This document shows, one piece after another, positions 1-8,616 of a DNA stretch of 64,000 nt. The notes beneath the pieces are model-generated. The model was given only the letters and a program-made list of their open reading frames with translations, did no database searches and was not told the origin of the DNA. This DNA is from Lagierella sp. (GTDB lineage Bacteria; Bacillota; Clostridia; Tissierellales; Peptoniphilaceae). The stretch is taken from NCBI RefSeq assembly GCF_029983815.1, contig NZ_JASBYU010000001.1, positions 186,001 to 250,000 of the forward strand, given 5' to 3'. Position 1 is the stretch's first letter. Each line of letters opens with the position of its first letter. A program made the position numbers and the translations under genes.

Positions 1-118
1 GTACTCCAACGGGAATGCCAACAATTGTTAAACACCAAATAACTCCAACAAATGTCCAGCCTATCCATGTCCATAGTCCCGATACTATAAACCAAATGAG
101 ATTACCTAAACAACTCAT
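1..118 (-). CDS. YccF-family inner membrane protein (partial, N-terminal 39 codons)
   Basis: The reverse complement reads from an ATG at 118 and runs off the left edge. The start MSCLGNLIWFI, then a Trp/Gly-rich hydrophobic stretch ending LTIVGIPVGV, is typical of the YccF (DUF307) small membrane protein family, whose function is not established. A GGGGGTG ribosome site lies 6 bases before the ATG, which supports this start. Only the first membrane segment is in the window. It is divergent from fetA. Confidence 0.7.
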   Translation of the reverse strand, partial: MSCLGNLIWFIVSGLWTWIGWTFVGVIWCLTIVGIPVGV

Positions 119-191
119 TCTTTCACCCCCTTAACCCTTCAATCTATTTATTCGTCTGGTTAATCACAAATAAAAGCACTTGGTTAATATT

Positions 192-219
192 TTGCTGAAA
201 AGCCTTTTTTCATTATAAT
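192..219 (+). promoter_or_regulatory. Sigma-A promoter of fetAB
   Basis: TTGCTG at 192-197 and a perfect TATAAT at 214-219 are separated by 16 bases. The predicted transcript would start near 226, about 75 bases before fetA. It lies between the divergent yccF-like gene and fetA. Prediction from sequence only. Confidence 0.6.
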
Positions 220-301
220 CATATCATAGTTACTTGCCATTTTGGGTATATCTTTATTTGAGGACTTTCAATTTATATTTTTATAATCATTCGGAGGAAA
301 A

Positions 302-943
302 ATGTTTAGACTAAAGGATGTAAAATTCAAAGATATATTGGATATTAAGGACACCAATATCAAAAAAAATGAAGTGACTGCAATAATCGGAAAAAGTGGA
401 TCTGGTAAGACAACAATTTTAAGATTATTAAATAAAATGACTTCACCAGATTCTGGATCTATCTACTTTAAGGAAGAAGATATTAAAAATTTAGACTCCA
501 TAGAATTAAGACGAAAAGTTCAAATGTTGTCCCAGTTTCCAATTATATTTAAGGGTAATATTAGGGACAATTTAAATATCGGACTTAAATTCATGGATGA
601 AAATCCAAAATCTGATGAAGAGTTGAGCAAAGTTTTAAATAAGGTTCATTTGAACAAAAGTTTAGATGAAAATTCTAAAAATCTTTCAGGAGGAGAAAAA
701 CAAAGGCTCTGTATTGGAAGAATCGTTCTTTCAAATCCTGAGGTTTTTTTATTTGACGAACCCTCCTCCTCTCTAGATGAGGATACGGAAAAGATAATTA
801 TAGACAGCCTTGTAAATCATATTAGATCTTGTGATAAGACATTGGTATTTGTAACCCATTCCCTGGATATGGCATATGAATATGCTGACACGATCCTAGA
901 AATAGTTAATAAGGATTTAAAGGAGAGAAGAAATGAAAAGTGA
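302..943 (+). CDS. fetA: ABC transporter ATP-binding protein, FetA-like (iron/metal export)
   Basis: This 213-residue protein is a single ABC nucleotide-binding domain. Visible motifs are Walker A GKSGSGKT (residues 30-37), the signature LSGGE (128-132), Walker B FLFDEP (149-154) and an H-loop THS near 186. It overlaps the next gene, a UPF0014/FetB permease, by 11 bases. The pair matches FetAB (YbbL/YbbM), which in E. coli exports iron and protects against oxidative stress. A GGAGG site just precedes the ATG. The family assignment is firm; the transported metal is inferred from the family. Confidence 0.85.
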   Translation: MFRLKDVKFKDILDIKDTNIKKNEVTAIIGKSGSGKTTILRLLNKMTSPDSGSIYFKEEDIKNLDSIELRRKVQMLSQFPIIFKGNIRDNLNIGLKFMDENPKSDEELSKVLNKVHLNKSLDENSKNLSGGEKQRLCIGRIVLSNPEVFLFDEPSSSLDEDTEKIIIDSLVNHIRSCDKTLVFVTHSLDMAYEYADTILEIVNKDLKERRNEK

Positions 944-1718
944 TATTATTAACTTAAATTTGATTCAGATGGCATCGGCTTATATTTTTGTTTTAGTAGT
1001 TATTCTATTGACAAAATATCAAGGAATAAGCCGAGAAAAACAGATTCTATTATCCTGTTTTCGAATGACATTACAACTTACTATAGTAGGTTATCTACTC
1101 ATATACATTTTCAAATCGGATTCGCCATTTTTTACCATTGCCATAATATCAATTATGGAAATCTTTGCCATAAGGAATATAGTAAAATTGGCAAAGTTTA
1201 AGATCTCTAAGGAAATGCTAAAGATAATATCTATTTCCCTAGTCCTTGGCACAATAATATGTATAGCATTCTTTTTATTTGTCGTTGTACGAGTTAAACC
1301 AATCTTTAATCCTCAATACGTAATTCCAATAACAGGTATGCTTCTAGGCAATTCCATGACAGGTATCTCCATTGGAGTTAATAGGCTTCACGACGATATA
1401 AAATCCGGATTTGAAAAAATAGAAGGGGCTTTAATGTTAGGTGCTACTCCAAAATCTGCCACTTTAGAAATGGTACAAAACTCCTTTGATGCTGCAATTT
1501 TGCCAACAATTAACTCTATGATGAGTATAGGAGTAGTTTCCTTACCAGGAATGATGACAGGACAGATTTTATCAGGGGTTTCACCACTTATAGCCATAGA
1601 ATATCAAATCGCTATAATGTTAGGAATTCTAGGGGCGGTTTCCCTTTCTGTTTTCTTTTTTACCCGCTACGCCTATAGGACCTATTTTAATGAGGATTCA
1701 CAACTAATAGTTGACTAG
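933..1718 (+). CDS. fetB: Iron export ABC transporter permease, FetB/UPF0014 family
   Basis: This 261-residue integral membrane protein has about seven hydrophobic segments. It carries the UPF0014 hallmarks: FRMTLQLTIVGYLL near residue 45, LGNSMTGISIGVNR near 138 and a late SIGVVSLPGMMTGQILSG segment. It overlaps fetA by 11 bases and has its own site AAGGAGAG. With FetA it should form an efflux ABC transporter for iron or another metal. A perfect 12-bp hairpin follows at 1761-1786. Confidence 0.88.
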   Translation: MKSDIINLNLIQMASAYIFVLVVILLTKYQGISREKQILLSCFRMTLQLTIVGYLLIYIFKSDSPFFTIAIISIMEIFAIRNIVKLAKFKISKEMLKIISISLVLGTIICIAFFLFVVVRVKPIFNPQYVIPITGMLLGNSMTGISIGVNRLHDDIKSGFEKIEGALMLGATPKSATLEMVQNSFDAAILPTINSMMSIGVVSLPGMMTGQILSGVSPLIAIEYQIAIMLGILGAVSLSVFFFTRYAYRTYFNEDSQLIVD

Positions 1719-1760
1719 CCCTTATAAAATCAAATGTAAAACTAAATCTCTTATATAAAC

Positions 1761-1786
1761 TAAGCACTCAAAAATTTGAGTGCTTA
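1761..1786. terminator. Bidirectional hairpin between convergent fetB and DUF2200
   Basis: A perfect inverted repeat of TAAGCACTCAAA and its complement is separated by AA. T-rich sequence follows on the plus strand (ATTTTATCTTTT). It lies between two convergent operons, so it likely ends both. Confidence 0.75.
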
Positions 1787-1792
1787 ATCATT

Positions 1793-2134
1793 TTATCTTT
1801 TAATTTTACTAATTTGCTTTCCCCTTGCTAATTCATCAACCAGTTTATCCAAATATCTTATTTCCTTCATTAGAGGATCTTCTATCTCCTGAATTTTAAC
1901 ACCACAAATACTACCCTTTATCTCATGCCTATTTGGGTTTAGTGACGGTGCATTTTGAAAAAATTCAGCATAGGATATGTCACTTTTATAGATTTTATCC
2001 AAATCCACCTCAGAATACCCTGTTAACCAGATTATTATTTCGTCTAGTTCCGTTTTTGATCTTCCTTTTCTTTCAACCTTATTTAATAGAGCATCGTAAA
2101 TTTTACTATATTCCATTGAAAAGATTTTACTCAT
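1793..2134 (-). CDS. DUF2200 domain-containing protein
   Basis: This 113-residue soluble protein matches the DUF2200 family along its length: an N-terminal MEYSKIYDALLNKVERKGRS segment, the conserved ELDEIIIWLTGY block near residues 30-40, and a C-terminal helix LDKLVDELARGK. The family has no established function. It is the last gene of a minus-strand operon, 24 bases after an ABC exporter subunit, and a hairpin follows. Confidence 0.8.
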   Translation of the reverse strand: MSKIFSMEYSKIYDALLNKVERKGRSKTELDEIIIWLTGYSEVDLDKIYKSDISYAEFFQNAPSLNPNRHEIKGSICGVKIQEIEDPLMKEIRYLDKLVDELARGKQISKIKR

Positions 2135-2158
2135 ACCTTCCTCCCACCATCTTTAATC

Positions 2159-3901
2159 TTAAGCAGTTTCCTTTTCTTCTATTTGCTCCTCATACATGGA
2201 CCTATAGAAACCACTTAAGTCCATCAGTTCTTTATGATTTCCTTTTTCAATGATTCTACCCTTGGAAAGCACATAGATCATGTCCACGTCTTTAATGGTA
2301 GAAAGCCTATGGGCAACTATTAAAGTTGTCCTGTCTTCTTTTAGTTTTTCTATTCCTTTTTGGATTATGGATTCGGTTTCTGTGTCTATATTGGAAGTAG
2401 CTTCATCTAATATCAATAGTTTAGGTTCTCTAATATAAGCTCTTGCAAAGGAGATAAGCTGTTGTTCTCCCTGACTTAGGTTACGACCACCCTCTTTTAA
2501 TGGCGTATCCAAGCCCCTTTTTACAAGCCTATGACCACCAACTGCCTCTAAGGCGTTATTTATTTCTTCATCTGTAAAATCATCGTCTAGCTTTATATTA
2601 TCCCTAATGGTAGCTTCAAATAAAAATGAGTCCTGTAAAACCACTGCCATTTCCTCTCTAAGGGATATCTTGTCCACATTTTTAATGTCTTGGCCATCTA
2701 TTAAAATACTTCCCTTTTGAGGAGAATAAAAATTCAATATCAAGTTTAAAATAGTAGACTTCCCACTTCCCGTTGACCCTACGAAGGCAACAGAACTTTT
2801 GTGGTCTACCTTAAAATTGATATCCTTTAACACATAATCCTTATCATATGCAAAATAGACATCTTTAAATTCCACTACACCTTCAATATTTCCCAATTTT
2901 TCAGGTAAAACAGGGTCTGGTTTTAATTCAAAGAGGTCAAAGACATGCTTAGCAGATGCATAGGACTGTTCCAACTCTCCAAACCAGGTAACAATCGTCG
3001 TCAAGGAACCCATCATTTTATTGACATAGTTTATAACGATATACAAAGATCCGACATCAACTTGGTAATTTCCAGTAATTCTACCTATACCAAAATAGAC
3101 TAGGACGATTATACTAGCGAAATAAGAAACTATATCCATTGCCCTATACCCTCCATAGGACCTTACCTTTGTCATTTCAAAGGCATTGTCCCAGATCGCC
3201 TGGTTGGTACTGTCAAATTCCTCTTTAATTAAATCTTCTTTGTTAAAGGCCTGGATAATCTCCATATTTTGGATATTTTCATTAATATCTGCATTTATCT
3301 TAGAGGTTAGTTTTCGTATTTCCGTAGTGTATTTTCTATATTTAGTTCGTAAGTCATAAAAAATCCATAAAATTATGGGAACCAAAACCAATAGATAAAC
3401 CGCAACTCTCGTATGTCTGATCAAGAGCATTAAAAACATTGTAATTGCCATTATTCCAGAAGTGGTCATGTCTCCTAAGGCATTTTGAAACATGATTTTT
3501 AACTTATTAGTATCATTGGTTATCCTAGAGACTATGGACCCTGCAGGAAGGGAGTCAAAATAGGAAATAGGTAAACTTTGAACATGTTTAAAAATGTCCT
3601 TTTGCACATGTAAAGTTATACCATTGGAGGCTGACTCAAAGAATATAACGGTTTTTCTTGCAAAATATCCACTTATCATATAGACCAACAAATAAAGTAC
3701 TAGGTAAAGTCCAATGGATAAAAAATCATCCTTTGTCATTCCCTTTTTTATAAAATTGTTTAGAAGATGACCTATAATTAAAGGCCCAACTATTTCAAGC
3801 CCCGTTCTGATAAAAGTACAGATTATTCCGAGAGTCAAATTTTTCGACTCCCTTTTAGCATAACCAAATAACCTTTTACTTGCAGAGTTTTTATTCTTCA
3901 C
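2159..3901 (-). CDS. Heterodimeric ABC exporter subunit (canonical ATPase site)
   Basis: A full-size half-transporter of about 580 residues: six membrane segments (roughly 20-310) and a C-terminal ATP-binding domain. Walker A is GSTGSGKST, the signature LSQGEQ, Walker B LILDEATS with the catalytic Glu intact, and the H-loop VAHRLST. I place the start at a GTG at 3901, preceded by GGGGG; the reading frame extends 14 codons further upstream but inside the previous gene. The coding region then overlaps its partner by 11 bases. Pairs like this (YheI/YheH, BmrCD) export drugs or lipids; the substrate is unknown here. Confidence 0.85.
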   Translation of the reverse strand: MKNKNSASKRLFGYAKRESKNLTLGIICTFIRTGLEIVGPLIIGHLLNNFIKKGMTKDDFLSIGLYLVLYLLVYMISGYFARKTVIFFESASNGITLHVQKDIFKHVQSLPISYFDSLPAGSIVSRITNDTNKLKIMFQNALGDMTTSGIMAITMFLMLLIRHTRVAVYLLVLVPIILWIFYDLRTKYRKYTTEIRKLTSKINADINENIQNMEIIQAFNKEDLIKEEFDSTNQAIWDNAFEMTKVRSYGGYRAMDIVSYFASIIVLVYFGIGRITGNYQVDVGSLYIVINYVNKMMGSLTTIVTWFGELEQSYASAKHVFDLFELKPDPVLPEKLGNIEGVVEFKDVYFAYDKDYVLKDINFKVDHKSSVAFVGSTGSGKSTILNLILNFYSPQKGSILIDGQDIKNVDKISLREEMAVVLQDSFLFEATIRDNIKLDDDFTDEEINNALEAVGGHRLVKRGLDTPLKEGGRNLSQGEQQLISFARAYIREPKLLILDEATSNIDTETESIIQKGIEKLKEDRTTLIVAHRLSTIKDVDMIYVLSKGRIIEKGNHKELMDLSGFYRSMYEEQIEEKETA

Positions 3902-5627
3902 TATATCTACCCCCTGCCATCTGTCTAACAAACTGAGTGGCATACCATCCGTCCAGTTCCATCAATTTCGCATGGGATCCCTCTTCAATTATTTTTCCAT
4001 CCTCTAAAACGATTATATGATCCAAGTTCATAACTTGACTTATTCTATGGCATGCTAAAATTAATGTGCCCTTATTTTTCCTACCGTTTATATTGTTTAT
4101 AATATTTCTTTCGGTTTTACCATCAACTGCAGACATGGCATCATCTAAAATCAAAATTTCAGGATCCTTCAAAAAGGCCCTTGCTATACCTATTCTTTGC
4201 TTTTGACCACCGGAAAGAGAAACTCCCCTTTCTCCGCAAAGGGTATCTAGACCTAGTGGAAAATCTTTAATATCCTTTTTGAAATCCGCCATTTCTATTG
4301 CTTTATTCAGCTCCTCTTCAGTTGCATTCGGATTGGATAACATAATATTTTCCTTTATGGTCTTAGAGAATATCATATGTTTTTGGGGCACATTGCCAGT
4401 CGTTTCTCTAATTGCCCTAGTGGTATAATCATCTAAAGGCCTACCATTTATAATTATTGAAGAAAAATCTCCATCGTAATATTTCAGTAACTGTTTCAGT
4501 AGAGTACTCTTTCCTGAACCAGTCTTTCCTAACACCCCCAAAGATGTTCCATAGGGTATTTCTAAATTGATATCCTTTAAAATATAGTCTGAATCTGGAT
4601 ATTTAAAAGAAAAATTCCTAAAGGAGATGGATGGATTTTCAATCTTATCAATTGCGTCAACTTTATCCACAATCTCTTCTTCATAATCTAAGACCTCTTG
4701 AATTCTATGCATAGATGCAGTAGCTTGGTTCTTGATATTGATAAAATTACCCAGTGCAAACATTGGCCAAATTAACATATTTAGATAAAAAGTGAAGGAC
4801 ACCAACTTTCCAATGGAAATCTCTCCCCTATTTATTAATACTGCACCATAAAAAATTGCAATGGAAAATGAAATTGCAGTTATAGTCAAATCTATCGGTC
4901 TAAAAAATGCCCTATATTTAGCAACTTCTAAGTTCTTATCCTTTAACTCCTGTCCCTTTTCTCCAAACATCTGTCTTCTAACCCTTTGAAGGTTAAAGAC
5001 ATTGATTATCCTTATGCCCACAACATCCTCTAAGACAAAACTATTTAATTTATCAAAGGCCTGCTGAGCCTTTTCAAACTTATTATAGATCTTATCACCA
5101 AGGATCTTTACTAAAATAGCTAAGAGAGGGATTGGGATAATAGTAGCTAAAGTTAACTTCCAACTTACAGAAATAATCATTACAATGACGATAAAAAGAG
5201 GATACACAGTAGCATCAAACATCGCCAAGGTACCGAAGCCTATCATATCACTTACTGCGGTAATATCATTTGTGGACTTACCCATTAACGAACCAGTAGA
5301 ATTTTCCTCAAAAAACTCCATTGACTGGTCTAAAAATTTACTCATCAACATATCCCGTAGGCGAAGCTCTATTTCATTGCCCCCTCTATGGATAAAAAAT
5401 GACCATCCCATGGCTAAAAAGTATTTTAAAATCACAATACCTGCTAAAAGTGCTACAAATTTTATAAAGGAATCCAAATTTATAGTGTTTTCAAAAATCC
5501 TATCCGTTAACTCCCCTATTAAATAAGGAGGAAAGATACCAGCTATATCACTTAATAAAAGAAAAGTAATCCCAAATAGCAAATTCCTTTTATAGGAATT
5601 AATAAACCATCTAAACTCTTTAAACAA
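3891..5627 (-). CDS. Heterodimeric ABC exporter subunit (degenerate ATPase site)
   Basis: A 578-residue half-transporter with a six-helix membrane domain (about 1-310) and an ATP-binding domain. Walker A is GKTGSGKST and the signature LSGGQ. The Walker B region reads LILDDAMSAVD: the catalytic Glu found in the partner is Asp here. One consensus and one degenerate site is the normal pattern for heterodimeric exporters of the BmrC/TM287 type. It is co-transcribed with the next subunit and follows the DUF3841 gene after 12 bases. Confidence 0.87.
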   Translation of the reverse strand: MFKEFRWFINSYKRNLLFGITFLLLSDIAGIFPPYLIGELTDRIFENTINLDSFIKFVALLAGIVILKYFLAMGWSFFIHRGGNEIELRLRDMLMSKFLDQSMEFFEENSTGSLMGKSTNDITAVSDMIGFGTLAMFDATVYPLFIVIVMIISVSWKLTLATIIPIPLLAILVKILGDKIYNKFEKAQQAFDKLNSFVLEDVVGIRIINVFNLQRVRRQMFGEKGQELKDKNLEVAKYRAFFRPIDLTITAISFSIAIFYGAVLINRGEISIGKLVSFTFYLNMLIWPMFALGNFINIKNQATASMHRIQEVLDYEEEIVDKVDAIDKIENPSISFRNFSFKYPDSDYILKDINLEIPYGTSLGVLGKTGSGKSTLLKQLLKYYDGDFSSIIINGRPLDDYTTRAIRETTGNVPQKHMIFSKTIKENIMLSNPNATEEELNKAIEMADFKKDIKDFPLGLDTLCGERGVSLSGGQKQRIGIARAFLKDPEILILDDAMSAVDGKTERNIINNINGRKNKGTLILACHRISQVMNLDHIIVLEDGKIIEEGSHAKLMELDGWYATQFVRQMAGGRYSEE

Positions 5628-5639
5628 CTAATCACCTTC

Positions 5640-6221
5640 TTAAATACTTTCTCCCGGCCTTATTATCCTTCGAACCCATTCTTTTTTGATCTGCCAAATA
5701 TTGGCTTGAACAGTGAAGTCAGACCATCTATCTATATCAAAAATTCTTATCCAAGAATCCTTTATCTTCTTTTCAATTTCAGGAAATTTACCCCTATACT
5801 TGCCGTCAATAAAATTAAATTCATCCTTTACTCCTAATGACTTTATTTCTTTTCTGTAATCAATTGCATCATCTTCATCTTTAGGAATGTACAAATTATT
5901 TAATACCAAATCCCATTTCCCTGAATCAAAATATATAATCTCATCCTTGGGAACTTCAATTTCATAGACCAATTCCTTTTCCACAGGCTTTAAACAATTT
6001 CTTTTACTGATGGAACACCAAATAGGATACTCTATGCCCTGGGGCCTAGGGACTATTTCTTCGGCCATTTTAACAAAGGTACGATATTTTTCCATAAAAT
6101 AAGGAGCAATATCTCCCATATGTAATCTTACATATATTTCCTTATTGGTAATTACTCCTTTATTTTTTAATTCATAAAATGAATTTTCGTGTTGTCTTGT
6201 GTAAAGTACTACCCTTTCCAT
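5640..6221 (-). CDS. DUF3841 domain-containing protein
   Basis: A soluble protein of about 193 residues resembling DUF3841: an N-terminal VLYTRQHENSFYELKNKGVIT segment, a central RPQGIEYPIW block, and acidic/aromatic segments such as KDEIIYFDSGKWDLVLNN. The function of the family is unknown. I choose the ATG at 6221, eight bases after AAAGGAG, over an in-frame GTG three codons earlier. It is the first gene of the operon with the ABC exporter and DUF2200. Confidence 0.7.
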   Translation of the reverse strand: MERVVLYTRQHENSFYELKNKGVITNKEIYVRLHMGDIAPYFMEKYRTFVKMAEEIVPRPQGIEYPIWCSISKRNCLKPVEKELVYEIEVPKDEIIYFDSGKWDLVLNNLYIPKDEDDAIDYRKEIKSLGVKDEFNFIDGKYRGKFPEIEKKIKDSWIRIFDIDRWSDFTVQANIWQIKKEWVRRIIRPGESI

Positions 6222-6317
6222 TATACCCACTCCTTTAAGTATTAATACCCATTAATAAGACTTGAGATTCAGCTCAGTTCTCCTTTTTCTTAAAATAGTA
6301 TTAATTTTGTAATATTT

Positions 6318-6347
6318 TTGTAATAATTTAGCACTGGACTTTATGAT
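6318..6347 (+). promoter_or_regulatory. Promoter of the ATPase / surface protein / MacB operon
   Basis: TTGTAA (6318-6323) and TATGAT (6342-6347) are 18 bases apart. Transcription would start near 6354, after the in-frame ATG at 6351. This argues that translation begins at the downstream TTG at 6381. Confidence 0.5.
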
Positions 6348-6380
6348 AAAATGGATTTAAAAGATAAAGGATGTGAAATT

Positions 6381-7064
6381 TTGAGTAATCTTATAACAAT
6401 TAAAGACATCTATAAATTTTATAAAATGGGTGACACCGTAGTAAAGGCTATAAACGGATTATCCCTTAGTCTTGACGAAGGAGATATCCTTTGCATTCTT
6501 GGAAAATCTGGTTCAGGAAAGTCTACTTTGCTTAACTGTATAGCAGGATTAGAAAAAATAGATAAGGGTGAAATAATAATAGGCGGGCATCATATAAATC
6601 GTTTAAACGAAAGAGACCTAACCACTTTTAGGCAACTCAACTTAGGTTTTGTATTTCAATCCTATAATCTTTTACCCATATTGACCGCCTTGGAAAATGT
6701 AAGCTTAGGACTTGCCTTTAAGGGCATACCAAAGTCTGAAAGGAATAAAATAGCCTTTGATATCTTAAAACAAGTAGGTCTTGAAGATAGAGTTCACCAC
6801 AAACCCAAAGAGCTATCCGGAGGGCAGCAGCAAAGGGTTTCAATAGCCAGAGCCTTTGCAAATAACCCTAAAATAATCTTCGCCGATGAACCTACGGGAA
6901 ATTTGGATTCCAATACGTCGGAAAAGATTATGGACTTGATAACAGAAATGATTCACAAAAATAATCAAACCATGATTATAGTAACTCATAATGAAGAACT
7001 TACCTCCTATGCTAATAAAATTATAGCTATGGAAGACGGTAAGATTATTAATAGTAATTTATAG
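6381..7064 (+). CDS. ABC transporter ATP-binding protein, LolD/MacB type
   Basis: About 227 residues. Motifs are Walker A GKSGSGKST, signature LSGGQQQR, Walker B IIFADEPTGNLD and an H-loop VTHNEE, the pattern of LolD/MacB/FtsE-like ATPases. An in-frame ATG exists at 6351, but the predicted transcript begins after it; the TTG at 6381, ten bases after AAAGG, is the better start. The next genes encode a membrane-anchored extracellular protein and a MacB-like permease, so it most likely powers that trio as a mechanotransmitting ABC system. Confidence 0.87.
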   Translation: MSNLITIKDIYKFYKMGDTVVKAINGLSLSLDEGDILCILGKSGSGKSTLLNCIAGLEKIDKGEIIIGGHHINRLNERDLTTFRQLNLGFVFQSYNLLPILTALENVSLGLAFKGIPKSERNKIAFDILKQVGLEDRVHHKPKELSGGQQQRVSIARAFANNPKIIFADEPTGNLDSNTSEKIMDLITEMIHKNNQTMIIVTHNEELTSYANKIIAMEDGKIINSNL

Positions 7065-7074
7065 GAAGGTATAT

Positions 7075-8616
7075 ATGAAAAGACAATTATTATCTATTTT
7101 ATTGATCATCTCCCTTTTGGCAATAACAAACTTTTCTTTTGCCAAAGAAAATGGAGATATGGAAAAAAGCGAAATCCAATTAAAGGATTATAAAATCGAA
7201 CAAGTGATTAAAGATGGTAAAACTTGCCCAAAATTCATCGAAAAAGATACGGAATTTACAATTTTTATCTATCCTGAAAACATGAACTATGACATCTTGA
7301 GTACATATTGTTTCACGATGGTTCCAAACCAGAACTTCAAAGTTTTAAGCTCCAAAGTTGAAAAGGCAAAGGAAGATGAAAAAGCAGTTATAGTATTTAA
7401 ATTAAAGGCCTTAGAAAAATTAGACAAAGATAATTACAATGTGGAGATTTTAGGCACAAAGATTAAAGACAATCTTAGTTTAAAAACCGACTTAGCTTTT
7501 AAAGATGTGGATTTTAAAAATATTTCAAGCAACGACGAAAAACCCACGAACAATGACAATTCAAACAATAGTGTTACCGACTCAAACAAAAATCCCAATG
7601 CTTCAAATAATACAAATTCCAATGACAAAGGTGGCGATTATAATATGATAAGTTCCAAAGATAATACTGGAAAAGACCAAAACACATCCATCCAAGGAGC
7701 AGACCAAGGAAATGACAACTCAAATCCTTCTGTTAAAAACAAACCTAAACTCATTATTGACAATTACTCCCTAAACCCAAAAATGGTGGAAGCGGGAAAA
7801 GAGTTTACTTTAAACATGAGTTTCTTCAATACAAACTCCAGCTACTCTGTGAGAAATATAAAAATATCTTTAAATAACGAAACCAGTGGATCTGGGACAA
7901 ATGGAGAAACTGTTGGAGGTTCTGTCTTTATTCCAGTAGGAAGTTCAAATACCTTTTATATAAATCGAATCGCTCCTGGAAGATCTGTTTCAAAATCCAT
8001 GAAGATGTCTGTCGTTCCCAATGCCCAGGCTCAAAATTACGTTATAACGGCAAATTTTGAGTACGAGGATAAAGAAGGTAATGAGTTTACAGCAAGCGAA
8101 ATTATCGGTATACCCGTTGTTCAACAGGCAAAGGTCTCCTTTGGTGAAGTTACCACAAATCCTGGCATGGCTGGAGAACCTGCCACTGTGGATATGGACT
8201 TTTTCAACACCGGCAAGGACACCCTTTCAAATTTTATGGTACAAGTTCAAGGGGATGGTTTTTCCTTAGATGGTAGTAGCAACTACTTTGTTGGAAACTT
8301 TGCTCCTGGTGCATCAGACCACTTTTCAACTACCATAATCCCAACTGAATCTGGAACTATAAATGGTAAAGTCCTTGTGACTTATGAAGATTCGACTGGT
8401 CAAAGTCACACTGAAGAAAAACCCTTCAACATGGAAGCCTCTACCATGGATGAAAGCACTGAAGTTCCTCCAGAAATGGAAGAAGGAAATTCTACAAATA
8501 GTTTAGGCAAGTTACCTATTATCCTAGGTGGATTGATTATACTTGGAATCATTATAGGAATAATTTATAAAAAGAAGAAAGATGCTAAGAAGAAAGGTTC
8601 AGATTTACAAATATGA
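7075..8616 (+). CDS. Membrane-anchored extracellular protein with CARDB/COG1361-like repeats
   Basis: 513 residues: a signal peptide (1-24, cleavage probably after SFA), an N-terminal domain to about 155, an Asn/Ser/Asp-rich linker (about 155-220), then two repeated beta-sandwich-like units (about 222-345 and 348-455). Each unit begins with a VxAG/MxGE-type turn and an FFNT motif, like the COG1361/CARDB adhesion-type fold. A single C-terminal membrane helix (about 478-500) is followed by a Lys-rich tail, so most of it faces outward. It overlaps the permease gene by an ATGA. It probably acts as the extracellular partner of the ABC system, a role inferred from context. Confidence 0.7.
   Translation: MKRQLLSILLIISLLAITNFSFAKENGDMEKSEIQLKDYKIEQVIKDGKTCPKFIEKDTEFTIFIYPENMNYDILSTYCFTMVPNQNFKVLSSKVEKAKEDEKAVIVFKLKALEKLDKDNYNVEILGTKIKDNLSLKTDLAFKDVDFKNISSNDEKPTNNDNSNNSVTDSNKNPNASNNTNSNDKGGDYNMISSKDNTGKDQNTSIQGADQGNDNSNPSVKNKPKLIIDNYSLNPKMVEAGKEFTLNMSFFNTNSSYSVRNIKISLNNETSGSGTNGETVGGSVFIPVGSSNTFYINRIAPGRSVSKSMKMSVVPNAQAQNYVITANFEYEDKEGNEFTASEIIGIPVVQQAKVSFGEVTTNPGMAGEPATVDMDFFNTGKDTLSNFMVQVQGDGFSLDGSSNYFVGNFAPGASDHFSTTIIPTESGTINGKVLVTYEDSTGQSHTEEKPFNMEASTMDESTEVPPEMEEGNSTNSLGKLPIILGGLIILGIIIGIIYKKKKDAKKKGSDLQI

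Noticed and set aside
6351..6380. ATG at 6351 as start of the LolD-type ATPase
   Set aside because: It lies before the predicted transcript start (about 6354) and has no ribosome site; the TTG at 6381 has AAAGG upstream.
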